Source: Flavobacterium cyclinae
Lineage (GTDB): Bacteria > Bacteroidota > Bacteroidia > Flavobacteriales > Flavobacteriaceae
Assembly: GCF_021172145.1 (NCBI RefSeq)
Contig: NZ_CP089095.1
Coordinates: 2,418,001-2,482,000, forward strand
Direction of reading: 5' to 3'
DNA length: 64,000 nucleotides
The position numbers were made by a program, and so were the translations under genes. How positions within the stretch are numbered: the stretch's first letter is position 1; each line of letters starts with the position of its first letter. The notes below the pieces were generated by a model. It did no database searches. It saw nothing but the letters and a program-made list of their open reading frames with translations, and was not told the origin of the DNA. Of this stretch, positions 45,565 to 53,860 are shown one piece after another.

Positions 45565-46740
45565 TTATAGCTGTTTTGAAAGTCTAGTTGCACCTATGAC
45601 AAGGGAAAAAATAAACCAAGGGAAAATTTGGGTTAAAATACCCCCTGCTTTAAACATATGAAATGTTATTATAACCAGTACAATTAAAAATAAAATACTC
45701 TTACTATACTTATAATTGTAATATGCAAATTTCCATATTCTTAAAAAAAAAATTATAAAAAACAAAAAACCCATAATACCAGTTGTAGCTAATAAGGCAA
45801 TAAAAATGTTGTGAGTATCCATAGGAAGTCCATAATAAATTTTCATTTCATTTAAAAAACCAGATCTACCAACTCCTACAATTGGATTATCATAAAAAAT
45901 ATTCATACCAGCTTCCCATAATTCATTTCTACCTGTATTTCCCTCTTCTGTTGTTTCTAATAATCGTTTTAACAACACTTCATTTGATAAAAAATACTGC
46001 CATAAAAGCATACCAATAAAAATTGAAGCAATTATTGAGAAAAACTTGACTTTGAATGTTGATTTTTGCAGTAAAACTGTAATTAAACCACCTAAAAAAA
46101 CCAAAATAAAAGCTCCTCTTGATGCCGTTCCAGAAATCATAGCAATTATTGAAATTGAAAAAAAACTAAAAATAATTTTTGACAAAAGATTAATTTTCCC
46201 TTCTAAAATTAATGAAAAAATAATCATAAGGGCGATTGCACCTTTAACACCTATAGCATTGGGGTTTTCTCCAAAGAGACTCAACCTAGATGTCAAATCA
46301 GTATATTCTGAATCTATTCCAATTCCCATCAAAAACAAAAAACTCAATAATGCTATACTATATACATAAATTTTTAATACTTTTAAATTTAAATGAGGCT
46401 TTTCAATCAAATGATTGCTAATAATTATCATAAATAAAATCAATTGAAGTACTTTAAAACTTGTAATATCATTGTACGATTGAATATATTTTACATTTAT
46501 TAGAGATGACATACTCTCTATTACTATATAGAACATTAATGGATAAACATAATAAGACATATATTTTAAAGAAACTCTTTTGGAAATAACACCTATGGAT
46601 GAAATTAAATATAATATAGTTGTCATTTTCGTAATTGAAAAGACCCCTTGTAAACCAAAAGGGTTCCAATTTTCAAAAGTTACAGAAAATACTAATAGAT
46701 ATAATGCGTAATCATTAAATTTTAATTTATCATTTTGCAT
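45565..46740 (-). CDS. wzy: Wzy-type polymerase / O-antigen ligase family membrane protein
   Basis: A 391-residue protein with about ten membrane segments. The Wzy_C-type periplasmic loop has GRNELWEAGMNIFYDNPIVGVGRSGF (~270-295) and MDTHNIFIALLATTGIMGF (~308-326). This family includes both polymerases and WaaL ligases. The presence of Wzx in the same locus and the absence of another Wzy candidate support a polymerase role. It acts at the periplasmic face on lipid-linked repeat units. Gene symbol by role only. Confidence 0.78.
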   Translation of the reverse strand: MQNDKLKFNDYALYLLVFSVTFENWNPFGLQGVFSITKMTTILYLISSIGVISKRVSLKYMSYYVYPLMFYIVIESMSSLINVKYIQSYNDITSFKVLQLILFMIIISNHLIEKPHLNLKVLKIYVYSIALLSFLFLMGIGIDSEYTDLTSRLSLFGENPNAIGVKGAIALMIIFSLILEGKINLLSKIIFSFFSISIIAMISGTASRGAFILVFLGGLITVLLQKSTFKVKFFSIIASIFIGMLLWQYFLSNEVLLKRLLETTEEGNTGRNELWEAGMNIFYDNPIVGVGRSGFLNEMKIYYGLPMDTHNIFIALLATTGIMGFLFFIIFFLRIWKFAYYNYKYSKSILFLIVLVIITFHMFKAGGILTQIFPWFIFSLVIGATRLSKQL

Positions 46741-46747
46741 TTCTATG

Positions 46748-47878
46748 TTATTTTTTTGTAAATTCCTTTAATACACCTTGTGAAACCTCTAAATGAGCTT
46801 CACATCTAATATAATTTAATAAACTAAAATAATGAGATTTATTAATAAAAATCTTATCTAATCCAACCTTTATAATTAGTTTTTTAATAATCCTATTTTT
46901 TATTCCATTCAAAGGACTAAAGGCTCTTAAATATTGTAATTCTATTTTTTTTAAATAATCTTTCCAATTTTCCAACATTAAAGTTTCATCTAAAATAATA
47001 GAATTTAAATTTTCTATTTCTTTCCTAATTACTTCGTTTTCAAAATTATCAACAAATGAAAGACTATAATTATCTTTAGACTGTTTTGTATATTTTATAT
47101 CAAAACTAATGTTATTGTCTTGGTTTATAATAATTGAAAGTATCATTCCTCTATACCATGAATCATGGTTAGACTTTTTAGTAAATAAAAAATTTCCCAA
47201 ACTATAAAAAATTGGGATATTATTATATAATTCATAACCGCTAATACAATGTGGATGATGTCCTACTATCAGATCTGCTCCATTGTCAGCATAAAATCTA
47301 TATGTTTTTTGCATTTTAGGGCTGGGTAGATTATAGTATTCATTCCCACCATGTATAATTACTATTACAATATCTGCTTTGTTCTTTTCTTTTTTTATTT
47401 GATAGACATTATTAATTACATCTAAAGAATTTGCTCCAGGAGACCCATTAACTGAATTTGCCCATTCATTTTCAGCAAAATTCAAAAAAGTTATTTTTTT
47501 TCCATCTAAGTTATAATAGACTGATTTACTAATCTCATTATGAAATAATCCAGCTCCAACATAGTTTAAATCGTTTTTTTTACAAAAAGAAATGGTATCG
47601 TTCAATCCATCAACACCATAATCAAATATATGATTATTTGCTAAAGTAACTAAGTTAATGTTTAATTTTTTTAACAAATTAAAAATCCCGTATTCATCCC
47701 CTTTCAAATGAAGTCCTGTCTTTTCGATTTTATTATTTGACTTAGTAATTGGACATTCTAAATTCACTATATTCAAATCCCCTTTTGAAAAATAATCAAT
47801 AATATCGTTTTCTAAATCAGGAAAATTTCCCTCTGTTATTACCAAATCCCCACAAATATTTATTTTAACTTCTGTCAT
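46748..47878 (-). CDS. CapA/PgsA-family metallophosphatase-like protein
   Basis: A 376-residue protein. Residues ~1-240 carry the CapA motifs: INICGDLVI (~6), NIVNLECPIT (~36-45), LVTLANNHIFDYG (~76-88), VIVIIHGGNEYY (~172), LIVGHHPHCISGYELY (~202-217) and IPIFYSLGNFLF (~221-232). Family members take part in poly-gamma-glutamate or capsule assembly and resemble calcineurin-type phosphatases. No signal peptide is seen, which is unlike most surface-exposed CapA proteins and suggests a cytoplasmic role. The C-terminal ~120 residues are not recognised. Confidence 0.82.
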   Translation of the reverse strand: MTEVKINICGDLVITEGNFPDLENDIIDYFSKGDLNIVNLECPITKSNNKIEKTGLHLKGDEYGIFNLLKKLNINLVTLANNHIFDYGVDGLNDTISFCKKNDLNYVGAGLFHNEISKSVYYNLDGKKITFLNFAENEWANSVNGSPGANSLDVINNVYQIKKEKNKADIVIVIIHGGNEYYNLPSPKMQKTYRFYADNGADLIVGHHPHCISGYELYNNIPIFYSLGNFLFTKKSNHDSWYRGMILSIIINQDNNISFDIKYTKQSKDNYSLSFVDNFENEVIRKEIENLNSIILDETLMLENWKDYLKKIELQYLRAFSPLNGIKNRIIKKLIIKVGLDKIFINKSHYFSLLNYIRCEAHLEVSQGVLKEFTKK

Positions 47879-47901
47879 AAAAAAAATAATATTATTTTAA
47901 A

Positions 47902-48909
47902 TCAATTAAAAGGTCTTAATTCTGTTGCAAATTTTTTCAAACTACACCAAATGGTTTTCAAATTTTCCATATGAAATTCATTAGTGTAATTGGGTAATTT
48001 AATAAAATAATATTTCATAGAATCCCCACACATTTTATTTAAATTAAACAATACTGTTGAATGAAAAGCTACTAAAGCAACTGGTAATAACTCAGAATTT
48101 ACAATAAAATTTTCAAAAGGGGTACTATTTTTTAATACTGGCATATAAGATCTAATTTCATCTAGTTTATCATCTGCTTCGTATATCCTTGGAACATATA
48201 TCACATTATTATCAAAAAAATTATTTACAAAAATTAAGGCATCAATAAATTGGTTTTTTGTCATGTAACCTCTTTCTACATGGGGATCTCCAATAAAGTA
48301 AATTTTATTAATTGTTTTTGTTTGTTTTTTAATATTTTTTAAATAATTAAAATTATTAATTATGATTTTTTGATTAGATAATGGTTTAACATAATTAGGG
48401 TATGCGGTAAAAAAAATACTAGGAAAGAAAACATGATTATGAATGCCTAAAAATTTATAAATAAATTTATTACTCCTCCCTTTAAAATCTTCGTATGGGT
48501 TTTTAGAATTGTAATTAACGGTTCCGTTACCATCATCAATAAATATAATATCTTTTAATTTTTTATTTTTTGTAACATATCTAAAAAATATTGTTAAATC
48601 ATTACCAATTATTCTAGTTTCTTTAAAACTAATAAAATTCAATCTAGTCCAAGAATACAATAAATTTAAAATTAATTTAAAACTAGAAATTTTTAAATTT
48701 AATAAAAATGTAGGCGGAAGATATATCACTTCATTCCAATCATATAAATGCAGAGTAGACTTAACCTCTAATCGAGCTGTATTCTCTTTATTACAAACAA
48801 TTAAAACATTAATATCTTCAGTAGAATTAGAATCATAAATATACTCAACACAATTAATAACTTGTAATCCTGTAACTACAAAAAAATAATTCTTATTCTT
48901 TTTTTTCAT
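47902..48909 (-). CDS. Polysialyltransferase-like (GT52-type) glycosyltransferase
   Basis: A 335-residue protein. The start NYFFVVTGLQVINCVEYIY matches the usual opening of sialyl/polysialyltransferase-like proteins (FLVxTPLQ). DIIFIDDGNGTVNY (~117), IYFIGDPHVERGYMT (~203) in place of the family's IGQP region, STPFENFIV (~262) and LVAFHSTVLFNL (~277-288; the conserved Ser-Thr) follow in the right order. Overall similarity is weak. It lies directly downstream of the GT2-cytidylyltransferase fusion and a NeuB homolog, which fits transfer of a CMP-nonulosonate. Confidence 0.6.
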   Translation of the reverse strand: MKKKNKNYFFVVTGLQVINCVEYIYDSNSTEDINVLIVCNKENTARLEVKSTLHLYDWNEVIYLPPTFLLNLKISSFKLILNLLYSWTRLNFISFKETRIIGNDLTIFFRYVTKNKKLKDIIFIDDGNGTVNYNSKNPYEDFKGRSNKFIYKFLGIHNHVFFPSIFFTAYPNYVKPLSNQKIIINNFNYLKNIKKQTKTINKIYFIGDPHVERGYMTKNQFIDALIFVNNFFDNNVIYVPRIYEADDKLDEIRSYMPVLKNSTPFENFIVNSELLPVALVAFHSTVLFNLNKMCGDSMKYYFIKLPNYTNEFHMENLKTIWCSLKKFATELRPFN

Positions 48910-48924
48910 TAAAATAATTTTAAA

Positions 48925-50310
48925 TCAATTTTTAATTATGGCTTTAAAAACATAAAAATCCCATTCGGTAAATACACCAAAAGAAACTTTTTCATCCACT
49001 ATAATATGTCCTATTTTACCAGTTAAAATTTTACCATTTTTCTTAAAATTATCAACTTTTGATAGCATAATTCCTCCTTGGCCCTTATATAATGCTTCTC
49101 TTTCAAGCCTTGTAAATTTATCTTGCTCTAAAATAGGTATTAAACCATGACCTGTATGCTGAAAATACATTTTATTATCTAATCTTACACTAATTAAAGA
49201 ATCTGCCTTAAAAATGGTTAACGTATTGATAGCATCATCTACTATATCTGTTGTAACAAATGGATAATCTAAAGAAAAAGATAGTAAGGCCTCTGGATAA
49301 ATTTGTTTTTGAAAAAGTGTATCTAAAATAAAATTAAAAGTGTTATTTAAAGTTTCACCTGATTTTGATAACTGAAAAGGTCTTTTAATAATAAACAATT
49401 TTGAAAAATTTGTTTTCTTACTTTCAATAAAATCTAATATTTCTGTATCAGAAGATGTAACTACAATCCAATCGATTTTTTTGGAATTTTCTAATTTTTC
49501 TAAAGCCAATTCCAAAATAGTATTATGGTTAGAATTTTTGTACAATGGCCAATTAATCTTATTAATAAATGTATTTCTCACCGGAATTATTGCCACTGTT
49601 TTAGGAGTGATTAACTTAAAAGATTCAACATAAGTCTCTTTAATTTTTTTTCTTGTGGATAAAATTCTTTCTTCATTACCTGTAAGATTATTTCCGTGTC
49701 TTCTATAAAAAAAAAGAGGTTTATTAATATTACTGACTTTATAATGCATAATAAATTTGATCCATAAATCATATCCATCTTGACAAGTAAAGCTCTCATT
49801 ATAACCTCCTAACATTCTCAAATTTTCTAGACGTATCATTGTACATGCTCCGTGAGCAGGTTGATCAAAAAGAGAAACATCCTTATCAAAATCATGTCTT
49901 ATCTCTTCTCCTGTTATAATACCATCATCATTGGTGTAGTAATAGTCAGGAAAAACTAATCCTAAATCTGTATCATTTTCCAATGTAGAAACCATAATCT
50001 CTAATGCATCTGGTGTTAAAAAATCATCTGCATCTAATCGCATAATATATTTAGCAACAGAAGCCCTCATAGCAATATTATTGGTCACGTTTAATCCTTT
50101 GTTTTGTTGATAAATTATATTTATCTTAGGATTATCCCTATATTGTTCAATAATTTCTTTACTATCATCTACTGAGCCATCATCGATTATAAAAAGTTCA
50201 AAGTCTTGAAATGTTTGCACCAAAACACTTTCTATAGATTGTTTTATATACTTCCCATAATTATAGTTTGTAATATAAACGGTTAATAAAGGATTACGAT
50301 TCATTTGCAA
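48925..50310 (-). CDS. GT2 glycosyltransferase fused to NeuA-like cytidylyltransferase domain
   Basis: Residues ~1-232 are a GT2 (GT-A) transferase: LTVYITNYNYGKYIKQSIESVL (~9), FIIDDGSVDDS (~40), YIMRLDADDFLTPDAL (~88, DxD). Residues ~237-461 are a second, ~225-residue domain, the size of a complete CMP-sialate synthetase. VAIIPVRN opens it (where NeuA has AIIPARGGSK). DWIVVTSSDTEI, KRPFQLSKSGETLNNTFNFIL, LSFSLDYPFVTTDIVDDAI and EKVSFGVFTEWDF follow in NeuA order. The first loop is degenerate (no GSKG), so activity is uncertain. The reading frame is unbroken, so this is a true fusion. NeuB homolog is 1 base upstream. Confidence 0.75.
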   Translation of the reverse strand: MQMNRNPLLTVYITNYNYGKYIKQSIESVLVQTFQDFELFIIDDGSVDDSKEIIEQYRDNPKINIIYQQNKGLNVTNNIAMRASVAKYIMRLDADDFLTPDALEIMVSTLENDTDLGLVFPDYYYTNDDGIITGEEIRHDFDKDVSLFDQPAHGACTMIRLENLRMLGGYNESFTCQDGYDLWIKFIMHYKVSNINKPLFFYRRHGNNLTGNEERILSTRKKIKETYVESFKLITPKTVAIIPVRNTFINKINWPLYKNSNHNTILELALEKLENSKKIDWIVVTSSDTEILDFIESKKTNFSKLFIIKRPFQLSKSGETLNNTFNFILDTLFQKQIYPEALLSFSLDYPFVTTDIVDDAINTLTIFKADSLISVRLDNKMYFQHTGHGLIPILEQDKFTRLEREALYKGQGGIMLSKVDNFKKNGKILTGKIGHIIVDEKVSFGVFTEWDFYVFKAIIKN

Positions 50311-50311
50311 A

Positions 50312-51346
50312 TTATTCTATTAAATTCCAATTTAATTTTTGATGTTTAATGACATCTTTTATTATTGTTTTTCCTATCAATTTATCAAAATCTCTTGCGT
50401 CAATTCCATGATTTGGGCGCAAAACTGTTAGATTATTTTCTGTCAAGACTTCTCCTGCTTTAATGTCTTTTGAAGGATAAACTGCTCTTCTAAATGATTC
50501 AACATGACCATTTTCTATTTCTATTGTTACAGGTTTCTTAACACTATTTCCTTTTAGTTCGTTAATAAGTTGAATTTCTTGAATTAATTCATTTATTTCA
50601 CTAGGGGTTAATGAAACTTTATGATCTCTAAATTGCTTTCCTTCTCTAGAATCTGTGAAATGAAATTCAAGAATTTCTGCCCCAATAGCAACTGCATAAT
50701 TTAACGCTTTACTTCCTTCTGTATGATCAGAATAACCAATTGTTAAATTAGTTAATTCTTTTAATCTTTTCATTACATTTAAATTTGCATCTGCGCTTGG
50801 TATTGGATACATACTAGTACATTGCAAAACTGCCAACATTTCTGATGACTTATAATCTGAATTTATTGATTGAATATACTCTATTGTTTTTAAAACTTCA
50901 TCTTCTGAAGAAAGACCAGTTGAAACTATAATTGGTTTCCCTTTCTCGGCAGTTTTTTTTAATACAGAATAAGCAGTTAAATCTCCACTGCCAATTTTAT
51001 ACAAACTAATATATTTATCTAGCCAAGTCATTGCATCAATATCCCAAACCGAAGAAGTGTATAATATACCAGCTTCTTTCACCATTTCGGCTAAATATAT
51101 ATGATTATCCTTTGTAAGCTCGAATTTTTTAAAATGCTTATTCCTATCTGGACTTTCCAATTGAGATACTAGTGTATCTCCAGTGTATATTTGAAACTTT
51201 ACATAATCAACGTTAGTATCAATAGCAAGTTGAGTAAGTTTCTTTGCATATTCAAAATCACCTTCATGATTACCACCTATTTCTGCAATTAAAAGTGGGC
51301 CAAATTTCCCATGAAAGGGACTATTTATTTTTGTATCTCTTTCCAT
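50312..51346 (-). CDS. neuB: NeuB/SpsE-family nonulosonate synthase
   Basis: A 344-residue protein of normal family length. NeuB barrel motifs: LLIAEIGGNHEGDFEYAKKL (~18), VDYVKFQIY (~45), YKIGSGDLTAYSVL (~119), KPIIVSTGLSSEDEV (~138), VLQCTSMYPIPS (~175), TIGYSDHTEGSKA (~199) and EFHFTDSREGKQFRDHKVSL (~223-242). A C-terminal SAF/antifreeze-like domain (~285-344: FRRAVYPSKDIKAGEVLTE) completes it. It condenses phosphoenolpyruvate with a hexosamine-type aldose to a C9 acid. Which sugar it takes is not shown; no NeuC or PseB/C/H partner is in the window. The start overlaps the upstream cytidylyltransferase by 22 bases. Confidence 0.88.
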   Translation of the reverse strand: MERDTKINSPFHGKFGPLLIAEIGGNHEGDFEYAKKLTQLAIDTNVDYVKFQIYTGDTLVSQLESPDRNKHFKKFELTKDNHIYLAEMVKEAGILYTSSVWDIDAMTWLDKYISLYKIGSGDLTAYSVLKKTAEKGKPIIVSTGLSSEDEVLKTIEYIQSINSDYKSSEMLAVLQCTSMYPIPSADANLNVMKRLKELTNLTIGYSDHTEGSKALNYAVAIGAEILEFHFTDSREGKQFRDHKVSLTPSEINELIQEIQLINELKGNSVKKPVTIEIENGHVESFRRAVYPSKDIKAGEVLTENNLTVLRPNHGIDARDFDKLIGKTIIKDVIKHQKLNWNLIE

Positions 51347-52017
51347 ATATTGTATATCTCATATAAATTATAATTAAAATGGTCTCCATTAAAATGTTGG
51401 ATTATTTTTTCTGTTCTCTCAAAATCTTCTGCAGTATCTAAAGCCATCTGTATACCTGACGCTTCAGGTAGTAATGAATTTGAATAGTAGAAATTATTTT
51501 CTGATGGATAATCATAGGCATATAAAGTTACATGTTCTCTATATCTATCTTCCTTATTTATTTGTTGTAATAAAGATTCAAAGTAGGATAGCTTAAGAAT
51601 TTCAATACTCATACCTTTAGGAAAAGTCCTATCTTTTACATTAGTAATAAAATCATATTTTCCAGTTTTGGCTATTGTTATCATATCCTTTAATATATTT
51701 ATGTCTAAAAAGATATTGTCACCATTAATTCTAACAATGTAATCCCAATTTTTATTCTTTCCTGCTTGAAAAAAACGCTCTGCGACATTATCTAAAGATC
51801 CCCGAAAACAATCTATTCCTATGTTTTGAGCAAATTGCTCGATTTTATCATCACTATTTTCGAAAGAAGTTGCTATAACTATTTTTTCTGTATCAACAAC
51901 TTGAGAAATTCTTTCAATAATATATTGAAGTATAGGTTTTCCACTTATCACCATCAAGGCTTTACCAGGTAAACGATTAGATGAAAATCTAGACAAAACT
52001 ATAACCCCAATTTTCAT
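51325..52017 (-). CDS. SpsF-like cytidylyltransferase
   Basis: A 230-residue CTP_transf_3-type enzyme. It has IVLSRFSSNRLPGKALMVI (~6-24) in place of the usual nucleotide loop, KPILQYIIERI (~27), DCFRGSLDNVAERFFQAG (~74-91), YIVRINGDNIFLD (~98-110) and GIQMALDTAEDFERTEKII (~188-206). SpsF family members activate acidic sugars in spore coat or flagellin glycan pathways, in tandem with SpsE (NeuB-like); the order here is the same as in that pair. Overlaps the acetyltransferase by 4 bases and neuB by 22. Confidence 0.85.
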   Translation of the reverse strand: MKIGVIVLSRFSSNRLPGKALMVISGKPILQYIIERISQVVDTEKIVIATSFENSDDKIEQFAQNIGIDCFRGSLDNVAERFFQAGKNKNWDYIVRINGDNIFLDINILKDMITIAKTGKYDFITNVKDRTFPKGMSIEILKLSYFESLLQQINKEDRYREHVTLYAYDYPSENNFYYSNSLLPEASGIQMALDTAEDFERTEKIIQHFNGDHFNYNLYEIYNIWKEIQK

Positions 52018-52559
52018 CTTTCACCAATTTTTTTTGCTGGAGAACCTCCCCAAATTTCATTTTCTGGAACATTACAATTAACTACAGAATTAGCCGCAAT
52101 TACAGCACCATTAGAGATTGAAACCCCTTTTAAAATTGTAACATTACTGGCTATCCAAACATCATTACCAATTTTAATTTCATCTGTAATATTTGGTTGA
52201 GTATTGATATTTATACCTTTTTTAATTTGATGATTGCTATCAACAATATAAACAAAAGGAGCAATAAGACAATCATCACCAATCTCAATTTTTTTGGAAG
52301 CAAAAATAAAAGTGTGATAACCTATAGTAGTTCTTTTTCCCACAACAACAGAAGCTTCCGCATTGCATGAACAAATTCGAACTCCTTCTTTTATAATTAC
52401 TTCATCATCAATGTAAATGTTCTTAGGGAATCTCATAAACTCTACATGTTTATCAATAAAAACCATTTTACCCAATTTTCCTAAAAAAAATCTGTTTTTA
52501 ATCATTCTAAAATAATTAAAAATACTAAAATTGAGGTGTTTGCGTAATTGTGATTTCAT
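52014..52559 (-). CDS. Hexapeptide-repeat acyltransferase (LbH, WbbJ-like)
   Basis: Start taken at 52559, just past the wzx stop, giving 181 residues; the longer frame to 52607 would overlap wzx by 46 bases. Left-handed beta-helix turns run from ~42 to ~160: IYIDDEVIIKEG, VVVGKRTTIGYHTFI, IGDDCLIAPFVYIVDSNH (with the catalytic-type His), IGNDVWIASNVTILKGVSI, ending WGGSPAKKIG. It is a sugar O- or N-acetyltransferase of the polysaccharide locus. The overlap with the cytidylyltransferase stop suggests coupled translation. Confidence 0.85.
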   Translation of the reverse strand: MKSQLRKHLNFSIFNYFRMIKNRFFLGKLGKMVFIDKHVEFMRFPKNIYIDDEVIIKEGVRICSCNAEASVVVGKRTTIGYHTFIFASKKIEIGDDCLIAPFVYIVDSNHQIKKGININTQPNITDEIKIGNDVWIASNVTILKGVSISNGAVIAANSVVNCNVPENEIWGGSPAKKIGER

Positions 52560-52561
52560 AT

Positions 52562-53830
52562 TTAGATATCTTTTATTTTTTTTGATATAGTATACAAAAA
52601 TCTCCAATAATTTAAAAAATTAAACATCTCTGATATTAATGCCCCGAAAGATACTGCGTTTAACAAAGAATCAAACAAAAAATAACCAATCCAAGAAAAA
52701 ACAACAATAAATAAAAATCGCATAGCTACTACAACTCGAAATACTTTAAAACTTTTTAAGCTGTTTAAAGCACTATGCATCATGGTGTTTAAACAGAAAA
52801 AAACACCTGAAAAAACAGTTATTTGTACTGCTATTATTCCCATTGTATACTTTTCAAAATATTGTTCAACAATATATGGAATTGTTAGTGAAATTAGAGT
52901 AGCCATAATTGACATCAATATAAATAATTTCCAAATAGCAGACATTGTAAAATCATAAACTTTTGATTTATCGCCAGTTTTACCATAAATGTGTGACATT
53001 TGAGGAAATAGATACCGATTTATATAAAGTGGAAGCGCCAAAAAAGCATTATTAATACTTCCAGCAGGAGAATAAAGCCCAACCATTAATGGCCCACTAA
53101 AGGCAACCAAAATTAATCTAGGAATACTTCTACTCACAGATGCCAAATAATTCCAAATATACATAGGCATACCTATACCAACCATTTCTTTGAAATCTAT
53201 TAATTTGAATTCATATTTAACTTTATAAGGTCTAAAAATGTAATAACCCATGTATAACATAAATGCAACAATTACTTGATAAATTATGTAACCCCACAAG
53301 TCATAATAATAAACCAAAGGTAATAATATAAAGTATAAAAAACTTGTGAAAAATTGAACCTTACCCAAATAAACAAATGCACTAGATGATCTATAAGTCG
53401 CTCCTAAAAAGTTAGTTTGAATACCCAAAGAACTTGTCGAAAATGCTAATACAAACATTAAAGCATATTCTAAAGTAAAAATTTTAAAAAAAGTAAGAAA
53501 AATGCCCACTAAAAAAATTAACACCATTAAACCCCAACTGAGAGCAGTTGTATAATAACCTACTGTTTTTAATTTTTCAAGAGCTTCTTCTTTCTTATCT
53601 TGACCTATCAAATAAGCAATTTCACGATTTAAACCACTAGTAGTTCCTAATGTGAAAATTTGTAAATAGCCAACAAAAACCAAAAAAGATTGCCATTGAC
53701 CTAAATCAATGGGATCTAACCATCGTAAAATAATTATTCCCGATAGTGTAACTGAAAATGTTTTAAACAATCCAGATGAAACATACATAACTCCAGCACT
53801 CTTGGAAATTTTTGTTAAGTATTTTTTCAA
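52562..53830 (-). CDS. wzx: Wzx-type oligosaccharide flippase
   Basis: A 422-residue protein with about 12 membrane segments and the MOP-superfamily layout. The N-terminus has KSAGVMYVSSGLFKTFSVTLSGIIILRWLDPIDLGQWQ, typical for Wzx (Lx-P-x-D-x-G). SRSIPRLILVAFSGPLMVGLYSPAGSI (~228-254) is a family-typical cytoplasmic-to-membrane segment. It moves lipid-linked repeat units to the periplasm for polymerisation by the Wzy protein encoded at 45565-46740. Gene symbol by role. Confidence 0.88.
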   Translation of the reverse strand: MKKYLTKISKSAGVMYVSSGLFKTFSVTLSGIIILRWLDPIDLGQWQSFLVFVGYLQIFTLGTTSGLNREIAYLIGQDKKEEALEKLKTVGYYTTALSWGLMVLIFLVGIFLTFFKIFTLEYALMFVLAFSTSSLGIQTNFLGATYRSSSAFVYLGKVQFFTSFLYFILLPLVYYYDLWGYIIYQVIVAFMLYMGYYIFRPYKVKYEFKLIDFKEMVGIGMPMYIWNYLASVSRSIPRLILVAFSGPLMVGLYSPAGSINNAFLALPLYINRYLFPQMSHIYGKTGDKSKVYDFTMSAIWKLFILMSIMATLISLTIPYIVEQYFEKYTMGIIAVQITVFSGVFFCLNTMMHSALNSLKSFKVFRVVVAMRFLFIVVFSWIGYFLFDSLLNAVSFGALISEMFNFLNYWRFLYTISKKIKDI

Positions 53831-53860
53831 AATTTATTATCTAATGCAATTAATACCTAT

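Noticed and set aside
49611..49799. Minus-strand frame within the GT2 fusion suggesting a frameshift
   Set aside because: The main frame is complete across both domains; this is an alternate-frame shadow.
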